This document shows, piece by piece, positions 20,785 through 30,021 of a stretch of 51,343 nucleotides of DNA (positions are counted from its first letter, which is position 1; each line of letters opens with the position of its first letter). A model generated the notes under the pieces. The model had not been told where the DNA came from. It saw only the letters and a list, made by a program, of their open reading frames with translations, and made no database searches. The stretch covers positions 1,629,926 to 1,681,268 of the forward strand of contig BFEA01000308.1 of the NCBI GenBank assembly GCA_003427395.1. The letters are read 5' to 3'. Source of the stretch: Chara braunii (Eukaryota > Streptophyta > Charophyceae > Charales > Characeae). The position numbers and the translations under genes are program-made.

Positions 20785-21951
20785 TTACCACGCGTGCCCT
20801 CTATGCTCTAACGAACGAGAAACGCCCTTGGCTGGTCCACCTCTGCGATTGCAACTGATTAGCTTTCGTACTGTGGACTGGTAGCGAGGCGGGGATACGC
20901 CCACCGAAGGGAGGTGACAGCTCCCGTAAGGTGGAGGTAAGTTGTGCCTCTCGTAGGCCCTATCCTGTCGTAGGGGCTCGCGAGAGGTATGGCTGGCGCA
21001 CTTGGCCGGAGCGGCTTGCGGAAGCTCTATGTATTTTCGTACGAAGGATTTAAACCAACTTCTGAGTGACGCGGTCGGGAGGGTCCCGCGCTGCCCTGGT
21101 GCGGTGCCGGACCGATGCGCTCGACAACGGGAGTTGCTGTAGAAGAGGTCGCAGCAATCGAAGATGTAGGAAGGAGGTAGGATGGTGCGTGGAGGGGATG
21201 CAGGGCGAGGGAAGCGAGCCTGCATGGATGGAAGAGTAGAGGAAGAAGGGGGTGCGCCCAAAGGCGCGGCCACCAGTGAGGGTAGGGGTGGTAGAAGGCA
21301 TAAGAGGGTGAGGTCAGCCCGGGTCTGGGTAAGCTCGGCCTCGAGACGTCGAACGTAGATCGAGCGAGGAGTACGAGAGGGAGGAGGAGGGGAAGTAGAC
21401 GCACGAGCGACGCGGGGCATCTCATAAGGGGGAGAGTCTGGTGGCGCTGCGATCGTATGAAGGGGAGGGAGAAGCGGGGCATCTGAAAAAGTTGAGACTG
21501 CAGCAGAGGGTTGTGGTCCCGTGGCCGTAGTGACCGGAATCTGGGCAGGTGCGCCCATAGAGTGAGGGAAGGCCTGGGCCATGGCGGTCGTCGTGCTAGG
21601 AGCGTGGACGGTCACCAGGATGGTCGGGTCAGCGGCAGCGGAGGAGGAAGTTCCACCGTGGCCACCACGTTGGAGGACTGCGGACCGGGATTGAGAGCCA
21701 GGAGAAGAGAGAGAGTTAGGAGAGGAAGGACAGGCAACGTCCTGGAGTTACCGCATGTCAGCGACAAAAATCGCCACTTGCTCTTATAAGGGCGCAAGGG
21801 TCGTCAGTTGCGCCTGGATGGGCGCGAGGAGGGAGGTGAGGAGAGTGTGCAGATCCCCCTGGGGCTGAAGGCCCTGGTTCGCCAGCACGGGTGTGGAGCC
21901 CGGTGCCGAGGTCATCTCCGCGTCGGCGGCTTGTGACACGTCGTCAACCAT
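20785..21951 (-). pseudogene. gag: Gypsy-type gag N-terminal region, degenerate
   Basis: The minus-strand frame begins with ATG at 21951-21949 and reads MVDDVSQAADAEMTSAPGS, then LQPQGDLHTLLTSLLAPIQA and EQVAIFVADMR, a short helical region. Two in-frame TAA codons follow at 21784-21786 and 21748-21750, each one C-to-T step from CAA. A long Pro/Ser/Ala-rich stretch and a second short helix (RRLEAELTQTRADL) come next. The later part is low-complexity and no capsid core or zinc knuckle follows. I read it as the N-terminal spacer half of a gag, probably of the same general family as the 8037-9170 core. That link is inference, since the two fragments barely overlap. Confidence 0.5.
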
Positions 21952-22139
21952 AGGGAGGTGACGGGCCGGACTAGAGAGGGCCAGACAAGGTCCGCGTGAG
22001 CGGAGGGCGTAGAGGGGGGGGTCTGCGGTAGAAAGCGGCGAGCGGCGCTAGCGAGTCTAGCCTGGGCGCCGTCAAAGGGGGAGGGGTGGTTCGGGTGCAG
22101 GGTACCTGAATGGGAAGGGAAAGTAGGGGGGTTAGGAGA

Positions 22140-22212
22140 ATCCTAAACCCTAAAAAAAAACTAAGAAACCCTAAGAAAACCCTAACCGGAGTTTGGGTGG
22201 TTAGGGTAGGGT
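22140..22212. repeat. Cluster of telobox-like (CCCTAAA) motifs
   Basis: CCTAAACCCTAAAA, GAAACCCTAAG and AAAACCCTAACC occur within about 45 bp, and the complementary GGTTAGGGTAGGG lies at 22199-22211. This is the plant-type telomere/telobox word. The motifs are irregularly spaced, so this is not a true interstitial telomere array. They lie upstream of the minus-strand gag-like ORF and might act as promoter elements. Confidence 0.6.
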
Positions 22213-22689
22213 ACCGGTGACCTAATCAAGAGAAGAAAATAGCAACCATGGAGGGGAAGGGGAAGGAAAAATAAATAAACAGTGAAATTTCGAGAGAAAA
22301 ATAAAAATAATAAATAAATAAATAAACTGCGCTACCAGCCGGGCCGCCCGGGTCCCGGTGGCCAGCCCGTGCAAGGACCAGGGAAGGTCCCAGCAAAAAA
22401 AAAGAAAAAAGAAAAAAAATCAAAAAAAATCCGAACAAAAACAATGTTATGCAGAAAAATAAACTGAATAACTTTTGCCTCAGAGTCACATCGAAATTCT
22501 GCACCAAATTTAGAAAAATAAATAAATTTTAAAACTAAATTTTTATTATTATTTTTTTAATTGTTTTTGGCCCGGCCGGGCAAGTAACCCCGGGCCACTC
22601 TGGTAGCCTAGTAAATAAATATTTAAAATAATTAAATAAATAAGTAAACAAAATGTGAAAAGAGAAAAACTATTTATTATTTTGGAATT

Positions 22690-22860
22690 TTCGGCAGCAT
22701 TTCGCCTCCGTCGAGGAGCAAAAATGTGCCGTAGAAAAATAAGAACCAGATAAGAACCAAGAAAAGTAAATAAAAGGGTGGAAAAAGATCTGAGGACGAA
22801 TCAAAACTTTTCGGCAGAACTTCGCCTCCGTAGAGGAGCAAGAGTGCATCACCGAGAAAA
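22690..22860. repeat. Two direct copies of a ~50-bp motif, ~117 bp apart
   Basis: TTTTCGGCAGCATTTCGCCT, CCGTCGAGGAGCAAAAATGTG and TTTTCGGCAGAACTTCGCCT, CCGTAGAGGAGCAAGAGTGC begin at about 22690 and 22809. The minus strand gives GGAGGCGAAGTTCTGCCGAA, related to the GCTGCCGAAATT boxes at 18.3-18.9 kb. Confidence 0.6.
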
Positions 22861-22909
22861 AGAGAGAAAAACAATACTATGTACACCAAGATAAGCAAGG
22901 ACGGAGATA

Positions 22910-23440
22910 ACATATGAAAAAGAGCAAGAAATCAACTAAATGCACAACCGAAGAGCAAGGGGGAAAGAAGGAAAGGGGATGGTGGAGGGAGATCAAGAAG
23001 CAAAGAGAAAAGAGGAGGAAAGAAAAGAAAATAAATGAATACAATAGAGTAAAAGAGTGGGAGAGAAAAGATGGAGAGAAAAGAAGAGGTGGAGAGAGAA
23101 AAGAGAAGTAGAGAAGTAGGGTAGAAAAAGGGAAGAAAGGAAAGTGATGAAATATAAGGGGACTGAAGTTGGGAGAGGAAGAGTGGTGGAAGAAAAGGTT
23201 GGGTGGGGAAAGTAGAAAGAGAAGGTAAAAGAGGCAGTGTAAGGTGGAGGAAAAAGAAGGGGTTGAGGAGTGAAATGAGAAGGAGAGAAGGAGAAAGTTG
23301 AGAAAGGTGCGGAGAGGGGTACGAGTAGTGAAAGTGATTAGAGGGAAGTGAGTGAGGTAGAAAAGGAAGAAGTAGAGCGGGTGAGTAAGAAGAGAGAGAA
23401 GAGATAGAGAAAGTGGATTAGTAGAGAGAGGGAAGAGGGA
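22910..23440 (+). other. 530-bp strongly purine-biased (G+A) tract
   Basis: The plus strand is overwhelmingly G and A with very few C. On the minus strand this reads as a meaningless Ser/Leu/Phe-rich ORF. The tract ends GGGAAGAGGGAGG directly before TGATACG at 23442, which has the look of a polypurine tract next to the TG of a 3' LTR, though the far LTR end was not found. Such tracts can form triplex DNA. Confidence 0.65.
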
Positions 23441-23694
23441 GGTGATACGTGGCCCTTGGTGTCTCCAAGGGCACAAGGGATACCAAGACCAGGAGGATAT
23501 TGGCCTTCCCTGCAGCAAGCCAGCTGGAGGAGAGAGGGGGCCGAGATCTTGATCGGCCCCTACCAGCAGTACTGCAGATCCAAGGTGTGCTGTGTGAGCA
23601 GACCCTCACCAATGTAGAGCAGCCCCCTGATCAGGGGGGTCTGCAAGCTATGAAGAGAACTGGCCACCTGGCCAGCATGTTGTACTCACCGGGA

Positions 23695-23885
23695 CCGCAA
23701 ACTGATCCTACCCCCGACTCAAGCCGACCTCTAGCCATGTCGAAACGTGGGGGAGGGGGGGAATGGAGGGGGGGCCAAATCGTTCACTTGTTTGCTTCAA
23801 TCATCGGAAGCCCACCAAACGCTCCCACAACTGATCCTACCCCCGCCGAAACCTGCCGTTCAGCTCCGTGGGGGGGGGGCAAAAA
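23695..23885. repeat. Diverged tandem duplication, ~128-bp period
   Basis: AAACTGATCCTACCCCCG occurs near 23699 and ACAACTGATCCTACCCCCG near 23827. Both are followed about 40 bp on by a CGTGGGGGGGG run. The unit is therefore duplicated once. No coding meaning. Confidence 0.5.
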
Positions 23886-23914
23886 CTTTCTTCCGTTCGT
23901 TCCGACAACCGGCG

Positions 23915-23965
23915 CCACTTGGCGTAGTGGTTAGCACGCCGCCCGGGTTCAAACCCCACTCGCAG
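23915..23965 (+). ncRNA. tRNA-derived sequence with A and B boxes but no anticodon arm (SINE head remnant)
   Basis: TGGCGTAGTGG at 23921-23931 is a perfect Pol III A box and GGTTCAAACCC at 23947-23957 a good B box with a GGG/CCC stem. The two are only 26 bp apart start to start, about 18 bp less than in a tRNA. The gap lacks an anticodon arm, so this cannot be a working tRNA gene. A deleted tRNA-derived SINE head, or a chance pairing of two promoter words, would explain it. The GC-rich sequence to about 24180 could be the SINE body. Confidence 0.5.
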
Positions 23966-24207
23966 CAAAATGCATAATTGCCCTCACGCAAAATTTTTCT
24001 GCTGCCGAAAAATGACGGCGCCGCCAGTGGGACTGTCGGATCTTGAAATCGAAAACTGTTGCGGCCCTTTTGCGGACGCAGACAAACAAAATGACCTGCA
24101 GGCTGCAGCTGCTACTGATCCGCCCGCAATAATGGCAGTCGGTCGTCTTTGCACCTACGAGATGCTGCTTTCTTTTCACCCGCTGCAGCTCTGTAGCAGT
24201 GTCATCC

Positions 24208-24300
24208 CCCGTACGTCGTACGGGGGGTCCACGTACGGACCATCCGTACGGATGGACGGACGGTCGTACAAGCGTACGGACGACAACCGTACGATGGTGA
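24208..24300. repeat. Cluster of CGTACG palindromes, left of the gap
   Basis: Six CGTACG hexamers plus one CGTAC lie within about 90 bp, mostly as CCGTACGG or TCGTACGG. A matching cluster lies right of the assembly gap at 25559-25650, so the two may be parts of one CGTACG-rich repeat split by the gap. Confidence 0.65.
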
Positions 24301-24472
24301 TTTAGGGGTAAAAAAACAGTAAAAATATATATATATATATGTGGTTGTAGATCTCGAAAAGATCTACAACCCCATACTTTTATTTCTATTTTTTTACCTT
24401 TAAAACGATTTTTAAAAAATCAAAAATAAAATAAAATCTGGTAGCAAAAAAAAATGAGTTGTTGCCCCGCGC

Positions 24473-24492
24473 GCGTGTGTGTGTGTGTGTAT

Positions 24493-24545
<53 letters not shown>

Positions 24546-24547
24546 GT
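24473..24547. repeat. (GT)n microsatellite at the gap edge
   Basis: About 75 bp of nearly pure GT with a few AT interruptions, running directly into the N gap. Confidence 0.95.
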
Positions 24548-25489
24548 NNNNNNNNNNNNNNNNNNNNNNNNNNNNNNNNNNNNNNNNNNNNNNNNNNNNN
24601 NNNNNNNNNNNNNNNNNNNNNNNNNNNNNNNNNNNNNNNNNNNNNNNNNNNNNNNNNNNNNNNNNNNNNNNNNNNNNNNNNNNNNNNNNNNNNNNNNNNN
24701 NNNNNNNNNNNNNNNNNNNNNNNNNNNNNNNNNNNNNNNNNNNNNNNNNNNNNNNNNNNNNNNNNNNNNNNNNNNNNNNNNNNNNNNNNNNNNNNNNNNN
24801 NNNNNNNNNNNNNNNNNNNNNNNNNNNNNNNNNNNNNNNNNNNNNNNNNNNNNNNNNNNNNNNNNNNNNNNNNNNNNNNNNNNNNNNNNNNNNNNNNNNN
24901 NNNNNNNNNNNNNNNNNNNNNNNNNNNNNNNNNNNNNNNNNNNNNNNNNNNNNNNNNNNNNNNNNNNNNNNNNNNNNNNNNNNNNNNNNNNNNNNNNNNN
25001 NNNNNNNNNNNNNNNNNNNNNNNNNNNNNNNNNNNNNNNNNNNNNNNNNNNNNNNNNNNNNNNNNNNNNNNNNNNNNNNNNNNNNNNNNNNNNNNNNNNN
25101 NNNNNNNNNNNNNNNNNNNNNNNNNNNNNNNNNNNNNNNNNNNNNNNNNNNNNNNNNNNNNNNNNNNNNNNNNNNNNNNNNNNNNNNNNNNNNNNNNNNN
25201 NNNNNNNNNNNNNNNNNNNNNNNNNNNNNNNNNNNNNNNNNNNNNNNNNNNNNNNNNNNNNNNNNNNNNNNNNNNNNNNNNNNNNNNNNNNNNNNNNNNN
25301 NNNNNNNNNNNNNNNNNNNNNNNNNNNNNNNNNNNNNNNNNNNNNNNNNNNNNNNNNNNNNNNNNNNNNNNNNNNNNNNNNNNNNNNNNNNNNNNNNNNN
25401 NNNNNNNNNNNNNNNNNNNNNNNNNNNNNNNNNNNNNNNNNNNNNNNNNNNNNNNNNNNNNNNNNNNNNNNNNNNNNNNNNNNNNNNNN
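24548..25489. other. Assembly gap (942 N)
   Basis: Unresolved sequence. It is flanked by (GT)n on the left and a 62-C homopolymer (25490-25551) on the right, so it was probably caused by low-complexity DNA. Any ORF spanning it is meaningless. Confidence 0.99.

Positions 25490-25551
<62 letters not shown>
25490..25551. repeat. Poly(C) run, 62 bp
   Basis: A pure C homopolymer bordering the gap. Its length is improbable in a real assembly and it may be a gap-filling artefact. Confidence 0.9.
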
Positions 25552-25558
25552 TTGGAAG

Positions 25559-25650
25559 GGCACGTACGAGGGACTTGAAGTCCGTACGTACGGCCCGTAC
25601 CAGGCCCCAGGGCCCGTACGTACGGTCGTACGAGAGTACGTATGGCCTGT
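25559..25650. repeat. Cluster of CGTACG palindromes, right of the gap
   Basis: Six CGTACG hexamers occur in about 90 bp, including two overlapping CGTACGTACG blocks, plus several GTAC words. It pairs with the cluster at 24208-24300. Confidence 0.65.
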
Positions 25651-25800
25651 ATTTATACGGGCGTATACACTGCTTCGTAGCACCCGTAATGATGGCGGGC
25701 GGGTTTTCTACAGTACTTTCCCAAAGAGGAAAGTACAGCGTCGTTCGCTACAAGACAACGGGATCACCAGGGTGGGTGGGCAGGATGAAGGATCGATCCC

Positions 25801-25812
25801 GCTCTCATACCA
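25801..25812 (-). promoter_or_regulatory. Candidate tRNA-iMet primer-binding site of an LTR retrotransposon
   Basis: The minus strand reads TTGGTATGAGAGC, one mismatch from the plant retrotransposon primer-binding site TGGTATCAGAGC. It is preceded by CCACA, giving the expected LTR end CA plus one spacer base. If real, a 5' LTR occupies the sequence to the right of 25813 (including the repeat 25836-25893) and the internal region runs left into the gap. No LTR start or second LTR was located. Confidence 0.4.
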
Positions 25813-25835
25813 ATGTGGCGGACCCACCAGGTACG

Positions 25836-25893
25836 GTGCTCCGCCTGGGATAGAGATGGAGATGAACGATTAGGGTGGAGCAAGATGACGCAG
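25836..25893. repeat. Second copy of the 1-63 repeat
   Basis: It matches the left edge of the window from GTGCTCCGC to GACGCAG with small indels. It lies about 22 bp to the right of the candidate LTR end at 25814. Confidence 0.5.
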
Positions 25894-27434
25894 TGGGGGA
25901 AAGGCGGCGGCGGCAAGTTGGCGCTAACTTTAGCGCATGCGCTAATCTTAGCGCTATTTCGGAGTTTCCGGTGGTGCTAACCTTAATTAGCATCGTGCTG
26001 TGGATTGTTGAACTATTTGCCGGAATACGCTGTTGACCGAGCGGCGGCTTGACACATTCTATTGGCTGGTATCACTCGCACCATCGCTTAGGTGGTGATT
26101 CCACTTGTGAGTAACGAGTGGTTGAGTGTCCCGACCTCAGTGCCACTTCTCTAACCGTGCTTCCTTTGCTGCATATCCTTTCATATCTGACATAACCTTG
26201 GATGAAGACGTGCGAATCTCCTGGCAATGTACAACAGATCTTCTTCTCAATTTGAGCTTAGCAGTTGTGATGACGCCGGGCTTCAGAAGCAACTCTGGGC
26301 TCATGACTACGATTGAACCAAAGAGCAATTCAGGAAGCCTTCAGTGTGGGCAGCAGCGCTTGCAGAAGCAATGGGAGAGTTTGCAATGGCGGTGGGAGTG
26401 CTGCCAACTCTACTTAAGGCATGGCGTGCTATGGAGCCTATGAAGTTGAAGTGCATGATACTAGGCTAGCTTGGTCGATTTTATAATATAGTCTTGGCAG
26501 TTAGTCGTTACTCTAGATTTTCTTTCGCGCCTTACACTCTGTTCTTGGTTATACTGGTGGTTATAATTCATTTCTTCTTAACCTAGTCCAATCTGTCCTT
26601 CATTTTTCTATCTTGAATGCTCTTTACTCGGCTGCAGTCTCGGTTTCCATTCATCCATTCTCTTCTGTCCCGCAATCTCTGCTCCTGGTCGCACTTGTGC
26701 CTACGTTCATCCACAATCCTATCTATCTTGAATACAGAAACGGGAGGGTGGTTTATACGCCGGTGCAACGGCTAGGAAAAGCATGTTCACAAAGTTACTT
26801 CAATCTAGGAATAAGCCGTAATATACTGCCAACAATAGTTACCTTTTGAAACTATTCTTTCTCATAGGAATTTTCCGTTGCTTATGGTGTCTGCCGTACA
26901 TAAGGCTAGCTTTATCCATCATTCTCATGGATGTGTCTGGGAGGAATTGAGGCTAACTTCATCTACCATATTCACATAACTAAGACGGCTGACAAGTGTC
27001 GTGAGCACCAGCGTTTGGGGTAGAGATAACATGCTTGACTGGGTTTGACCCCACGCGCTTTTCAACCAAGGTAACCTCTACCTGTTTGTAACCTATGCAC
27101 TTTTACACCATATTTTCATAATTAGGTTGGGTTCTTTCTTCTTGCGTCCTGCTTTGCATTTCGAGTGCCTCTCAATGGTTTTTCTCTCTGTTTGCTTGAA
27201 TGATACAAGTAGAAGGATAGTGTGCCTCTTGGATGATTCCTAGTATGCGCACTAGCATACTCCATATGCTTCGTGGAGGGAATTTAGAGAGGTTGGTTGT
27301 TCGTTGATTTTCCTTCCTTTTTCTTTCCTATCTTGCTGTTCAGAAGGGACTTGGGGCAGCCCTCTCATCAACCAGTAGCCATATTAGCACTTTGTTTCAT
27401 TCACTGATCTGTTGTGCTTGTGGTTTGTCAGTCC
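25894..27434. other. No gene seen
   Basis: T-rich DNA with short incidental ORFs. No motif or RNA gene was recognised. It could be LTR or ancient retroelement sequence. Confidence 0.4.
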
Positions 27435-28072
27435 TTTTGGAAAGCACTTTCTCTGTCTTCCTCCCATGACTTAGCATCTACAGGCGGCGGCACTACGGAG
27501 GCAGTGTGAGTGCTACCGCTGGTGGTGGGAGCGCTATTAGCTTGTAGGTAGCAGAAGAAGGATTAGGAAGCAAACTTGAATTGTACCCATGGTGATCCTT
27601 ATTCATTAACTGTTGCTCTCATTCAGGATCAAAGGATGTGTGGTGGGAAACCCGTCTAGGCGGTTGAGGTGGAATTCCATTTCACATTAAACAGTGTTTT
27701 TCAGAAGGTACTTGATTACTAAATAGTACATTAGGTTGGCTTAGCCTTTTGGTGGTCACATTTTAGTGTTATAGTTTTGTTGGGCGGATTAAGTTTACTG
27801 TTTTTCCATTTTCTTTTTTTTGAAAACATTTTCCCTGTCTTCCACTCATGAAGATTATGGTCTTATAAGGTAATACCGCGTCTACAGGCAGCGGCACTAC
27901 GGAGGCAGTGTGAGTGCAGCCGTTAGTGGTGGGAGCGTTATCAGCTTGTAGATAGCATAAGACTGGTTAGGAAGCAAACTTGAACTGTATCGATGGTGAT
28001 TCGTTTTCGTCGATTGTTGTTTTATTCAGGATAGAAGGGTGCGTGGTGGGAAACCCGTCTAGGCAGTTCAGG
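27435..28072. repeat. Direct duplication, ~240-bp copies at 27435 and 27826
   Basis: Both copies contain CTGTCTTCC-CCATGA, TCTACAGGC-GCGGCACTACG, GAGGCAGTGTGAGTGC, GGTGGTGGGAGCG-TAT-AGC, GGAAGCAAACTTGAA-TGTA, TTCAGGAT and GTGGTGGGAAACCCGTCTAG. They end at about 27665 and 28072, an offset of about 395 bp. The second has a ~20-bp insertion. The structured 156-bp repeat follows 33 bp after the second copy. No coding role was recognised. Confidence 0.75.
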
Positions 28073-28104
28073 CTTCCTTGACTTTGGCCAAAGTGGGATT
28101 TGCG

Positions 28105-28260
28105 ATGGCTGGGGTATACCCCAGCGGACTGGCTGGACTGGACTGGACTGGCTGGTACCGACAGAGGTACCGGCCTGGACTGGACTACCCCGAATACAAT
28201 ACAGGCCTGTGAGAACAGGCCAAGGAGCTGGTCTCACAGGCCAACCAGAGGTCCGCTACA
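28105..28260 (+). repeat. 156-bp structured dispersed repeat, copy 2
   Basis: This copy matches 133-288 without indels. In it the internal hairpin GGTACC-GACAGA-GGTACC is perfect, as are GGCCTGT-GAGA-ACAGGCC, the alternative GGCCTGTGAGA/TCTCACAGGCC pairing and the closing AGCGGAC/GTCCGCT stem. Flanks are unrelated to those of copy 1, which sets the boundaries at about ATGG and CGCTACA. It lies 112 bp beyond the 3' truncation of LINE-A, on the opposite strand. Confidence 0.7.
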
Positions 28261-28372
28261 GCTTGTCCCGAGCCTCAAAAATTTTGGTACACGATGAAGG
28301 ATTTCTCCCCGAGCCTCCTAGGTGCAGGAGCATCCTTTTGTCTTTTTTCCTTTTCTTTGGTGCAACTTTGCT

Positions 28373-28870
28373 TTAAACCACCACTACCTTTCTCATTCCT
28401 TTAACGGGCCATTTGGCGAGCACTGCTATGTTCTGTGCTCTTGGGTCCAAAATACCCAGTCCTCCCTGGTCTTTTTTGGCCGTGATCAATTCCCATGCAA
28501 CTTTTGTCATAAAGCCTTGTTCTTCCTCTGCTTTGGGCTTCCATAGGTATATGGTTGCGGCTCTGCGTATTGCCTTATATGCCTTGTTTCCAAGTAGATG
28601 TATGGTACACGGGAACCATAAGATAGAGAAAGCTGCTGACGATAAAAGTAGAGCTCTGTCGAATAAGGAAAGGGAGAAGTTTTTTTCCCAATTTGTAATT
28701 CGGGATACTACTTTAGAGACCAGCAACGAATCTTGGGTAGATGAGGCGTCGCAGAGGGATACTTGGATGCCCAGCAGTCGTGTCGAGTTCTGGACTGGGA
28801 CTTGTTGCATGCCCCAGTTTGAGTTTAATATAAACGGCGGGGGAAGTAGAAAGACTGATTTATTCCAGTT
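28373..28870 (-). pseudogene. LINE-A ORF2 C-terminal (thumb/connection) fragment
   Basis: After a frameshift near 28870 the minus strand reads NSNWGMQQVPVQNSTRLLG, then VVSRITNWEKNFSLSLFDRA, the region that follows RT motif E in plant L1 ORF2. It continues through AIRRAATIYLWKPKAE and DQGGLGILDPRAQN, and ends at about 28373 with KGMRKVVVV. The usual downstream zinc-binding segment is missing, so the copy is truncated at its 3' end. A GGTAGTGGTG word at its end also forms the TIR of the element at 35450-35620, perhaps by chance. Confidence 0.7.
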
Positions 28871-30021
28871 TATTGAGGCCTCTCCGATAGGAGACAGTAG
28901 GTGTCAATGACCTTGTGTAGTTTTTCCAAGGATTCTTTTGTGTTTACACAGGTTATTGTTAGATCATTCGCAATCGCGCTGCATTTGAGGTGGATAGTGG
29001 TGGATAGACGAAGTCCGACGATTTCATCATTGTATCTAATGTTGTCAAGTAGTGTCTCCAGTTGTAGTACGAACAACAGGGGGGCCAAGGGGCATCGCTG
29101 TCTTAGTGAACGGGACACTGGGAATTCGTTTGACAATCTACCATTCACATTCACTACCGTTGTTGCTTCCGAGCACATTGTCCGGACCCATGTGCAGAAT
29201 GAGTTTCCAAAGTTCATTCGTTTTAGTGTCGTAGAAACAAATACCCATCCGACTTTATCGTACGTTTTTTCCATATCTAGCAACATGACCGCCACTTCTC
29301 TCTTTTCCTTGCTGATAATTTCAAGCATTTGGACCGTTGTTAGTATATTATCAAAAAGAGATCTCCCCACAACGAAGGCCCCTTGTTCACTTCTTGTTAT
29401 CTTTGGTAGGTACCTGGCTAATCTCAGGGCAAGAGTTTTTGCCAGAATTTTGTATGCTACATTTAGTAAAGAGATGGGTCTCCAATTGCGTATGTCTCTT
29501 TTGTCTCCCTTCTTATAGAGCAGGGTTATCACTCCTTTGACCCAACTTTTAGGAAGTTTTTTCCCATTGAGAATGTTGTTATAGGCCTGTAGGAGAAAGG
29601 GACCTGTGGTTTCCCAGGTGGCTATAAAAAGTTCCACTAGGAGACCATCCAGACCAGGACATTTTCCCGTGGCCATTTGGCCCGCCGCATGTCTAAGTTC
29701 CTCTAGTGTCAAGGGTCTATCTAAATCCAGTCTGGCCTGCGTTGTTAGAGTAATCTTCGAGTGGTCCCAGAAGTTAGAATTTGTGGACAAGTCGGAGTCG
29801 AATGAGTCATTAGGTCTTCGCGTAGTGAGGATGTCTTTGAAATAGTCTACTGCATAGGAACATAAGTCGACCGTGGTTGTTGCTATTGGAGCATCTAAAG
29901 AGAAGGGATGCGATAATTCTCGAATTAATGGTTTGGTGTTTCTTAACAGAAGTGACCTAAACGTCATTTTGGTCATGCGATCAAGTCCAATAATTCCTTT
30001 AACCTTGAGCCATTCCATCCA
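28870..30021 (-). pseudogene. LINE-A ORF2 reverse transcriptase domain
   Basis: RT motifs appear in order: GKCPGLDGLLVEL, VITLLYKKGDKRDIRNWRPI, SLLNVAYKILAKTLALRL, EQGAFVVGRS, motif A LLDMEKTYDKV, motif B region RQRCPLAPLLF, and motif C IANDLTI. The family has A-D-D at motif C. Here codon 28966-28968 is AAT, so the first catalytic Asp is Asn and polymerase activity should be lost. Motif B has RSLRQRCPLAP where RGVRQGCPLSP is usual, two further departures. It is in frame with the endonuclease ORF upstream, separated by one TAA (30022-30024). Confidence 0.85.

Noticed and set aside
22877-23518. 213-residue Ser/Leu/Phe-rich ORF on the minus strand
   Set aside because: It is the complement of the polypurine tract; composition alone explains the open frame.
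24412-25873. Several 370-460-residue ORFs spanning the N gap
   Set aside because: They exist only because N codons carry no stops; the ends encode GT-repeat and poly-C translations.
28901-29540. Plus-strand ORFs of 60-205 residues over LINE-A
   Set aside because: They are antisense shadows of the LINE-A RT, with no independent motif.
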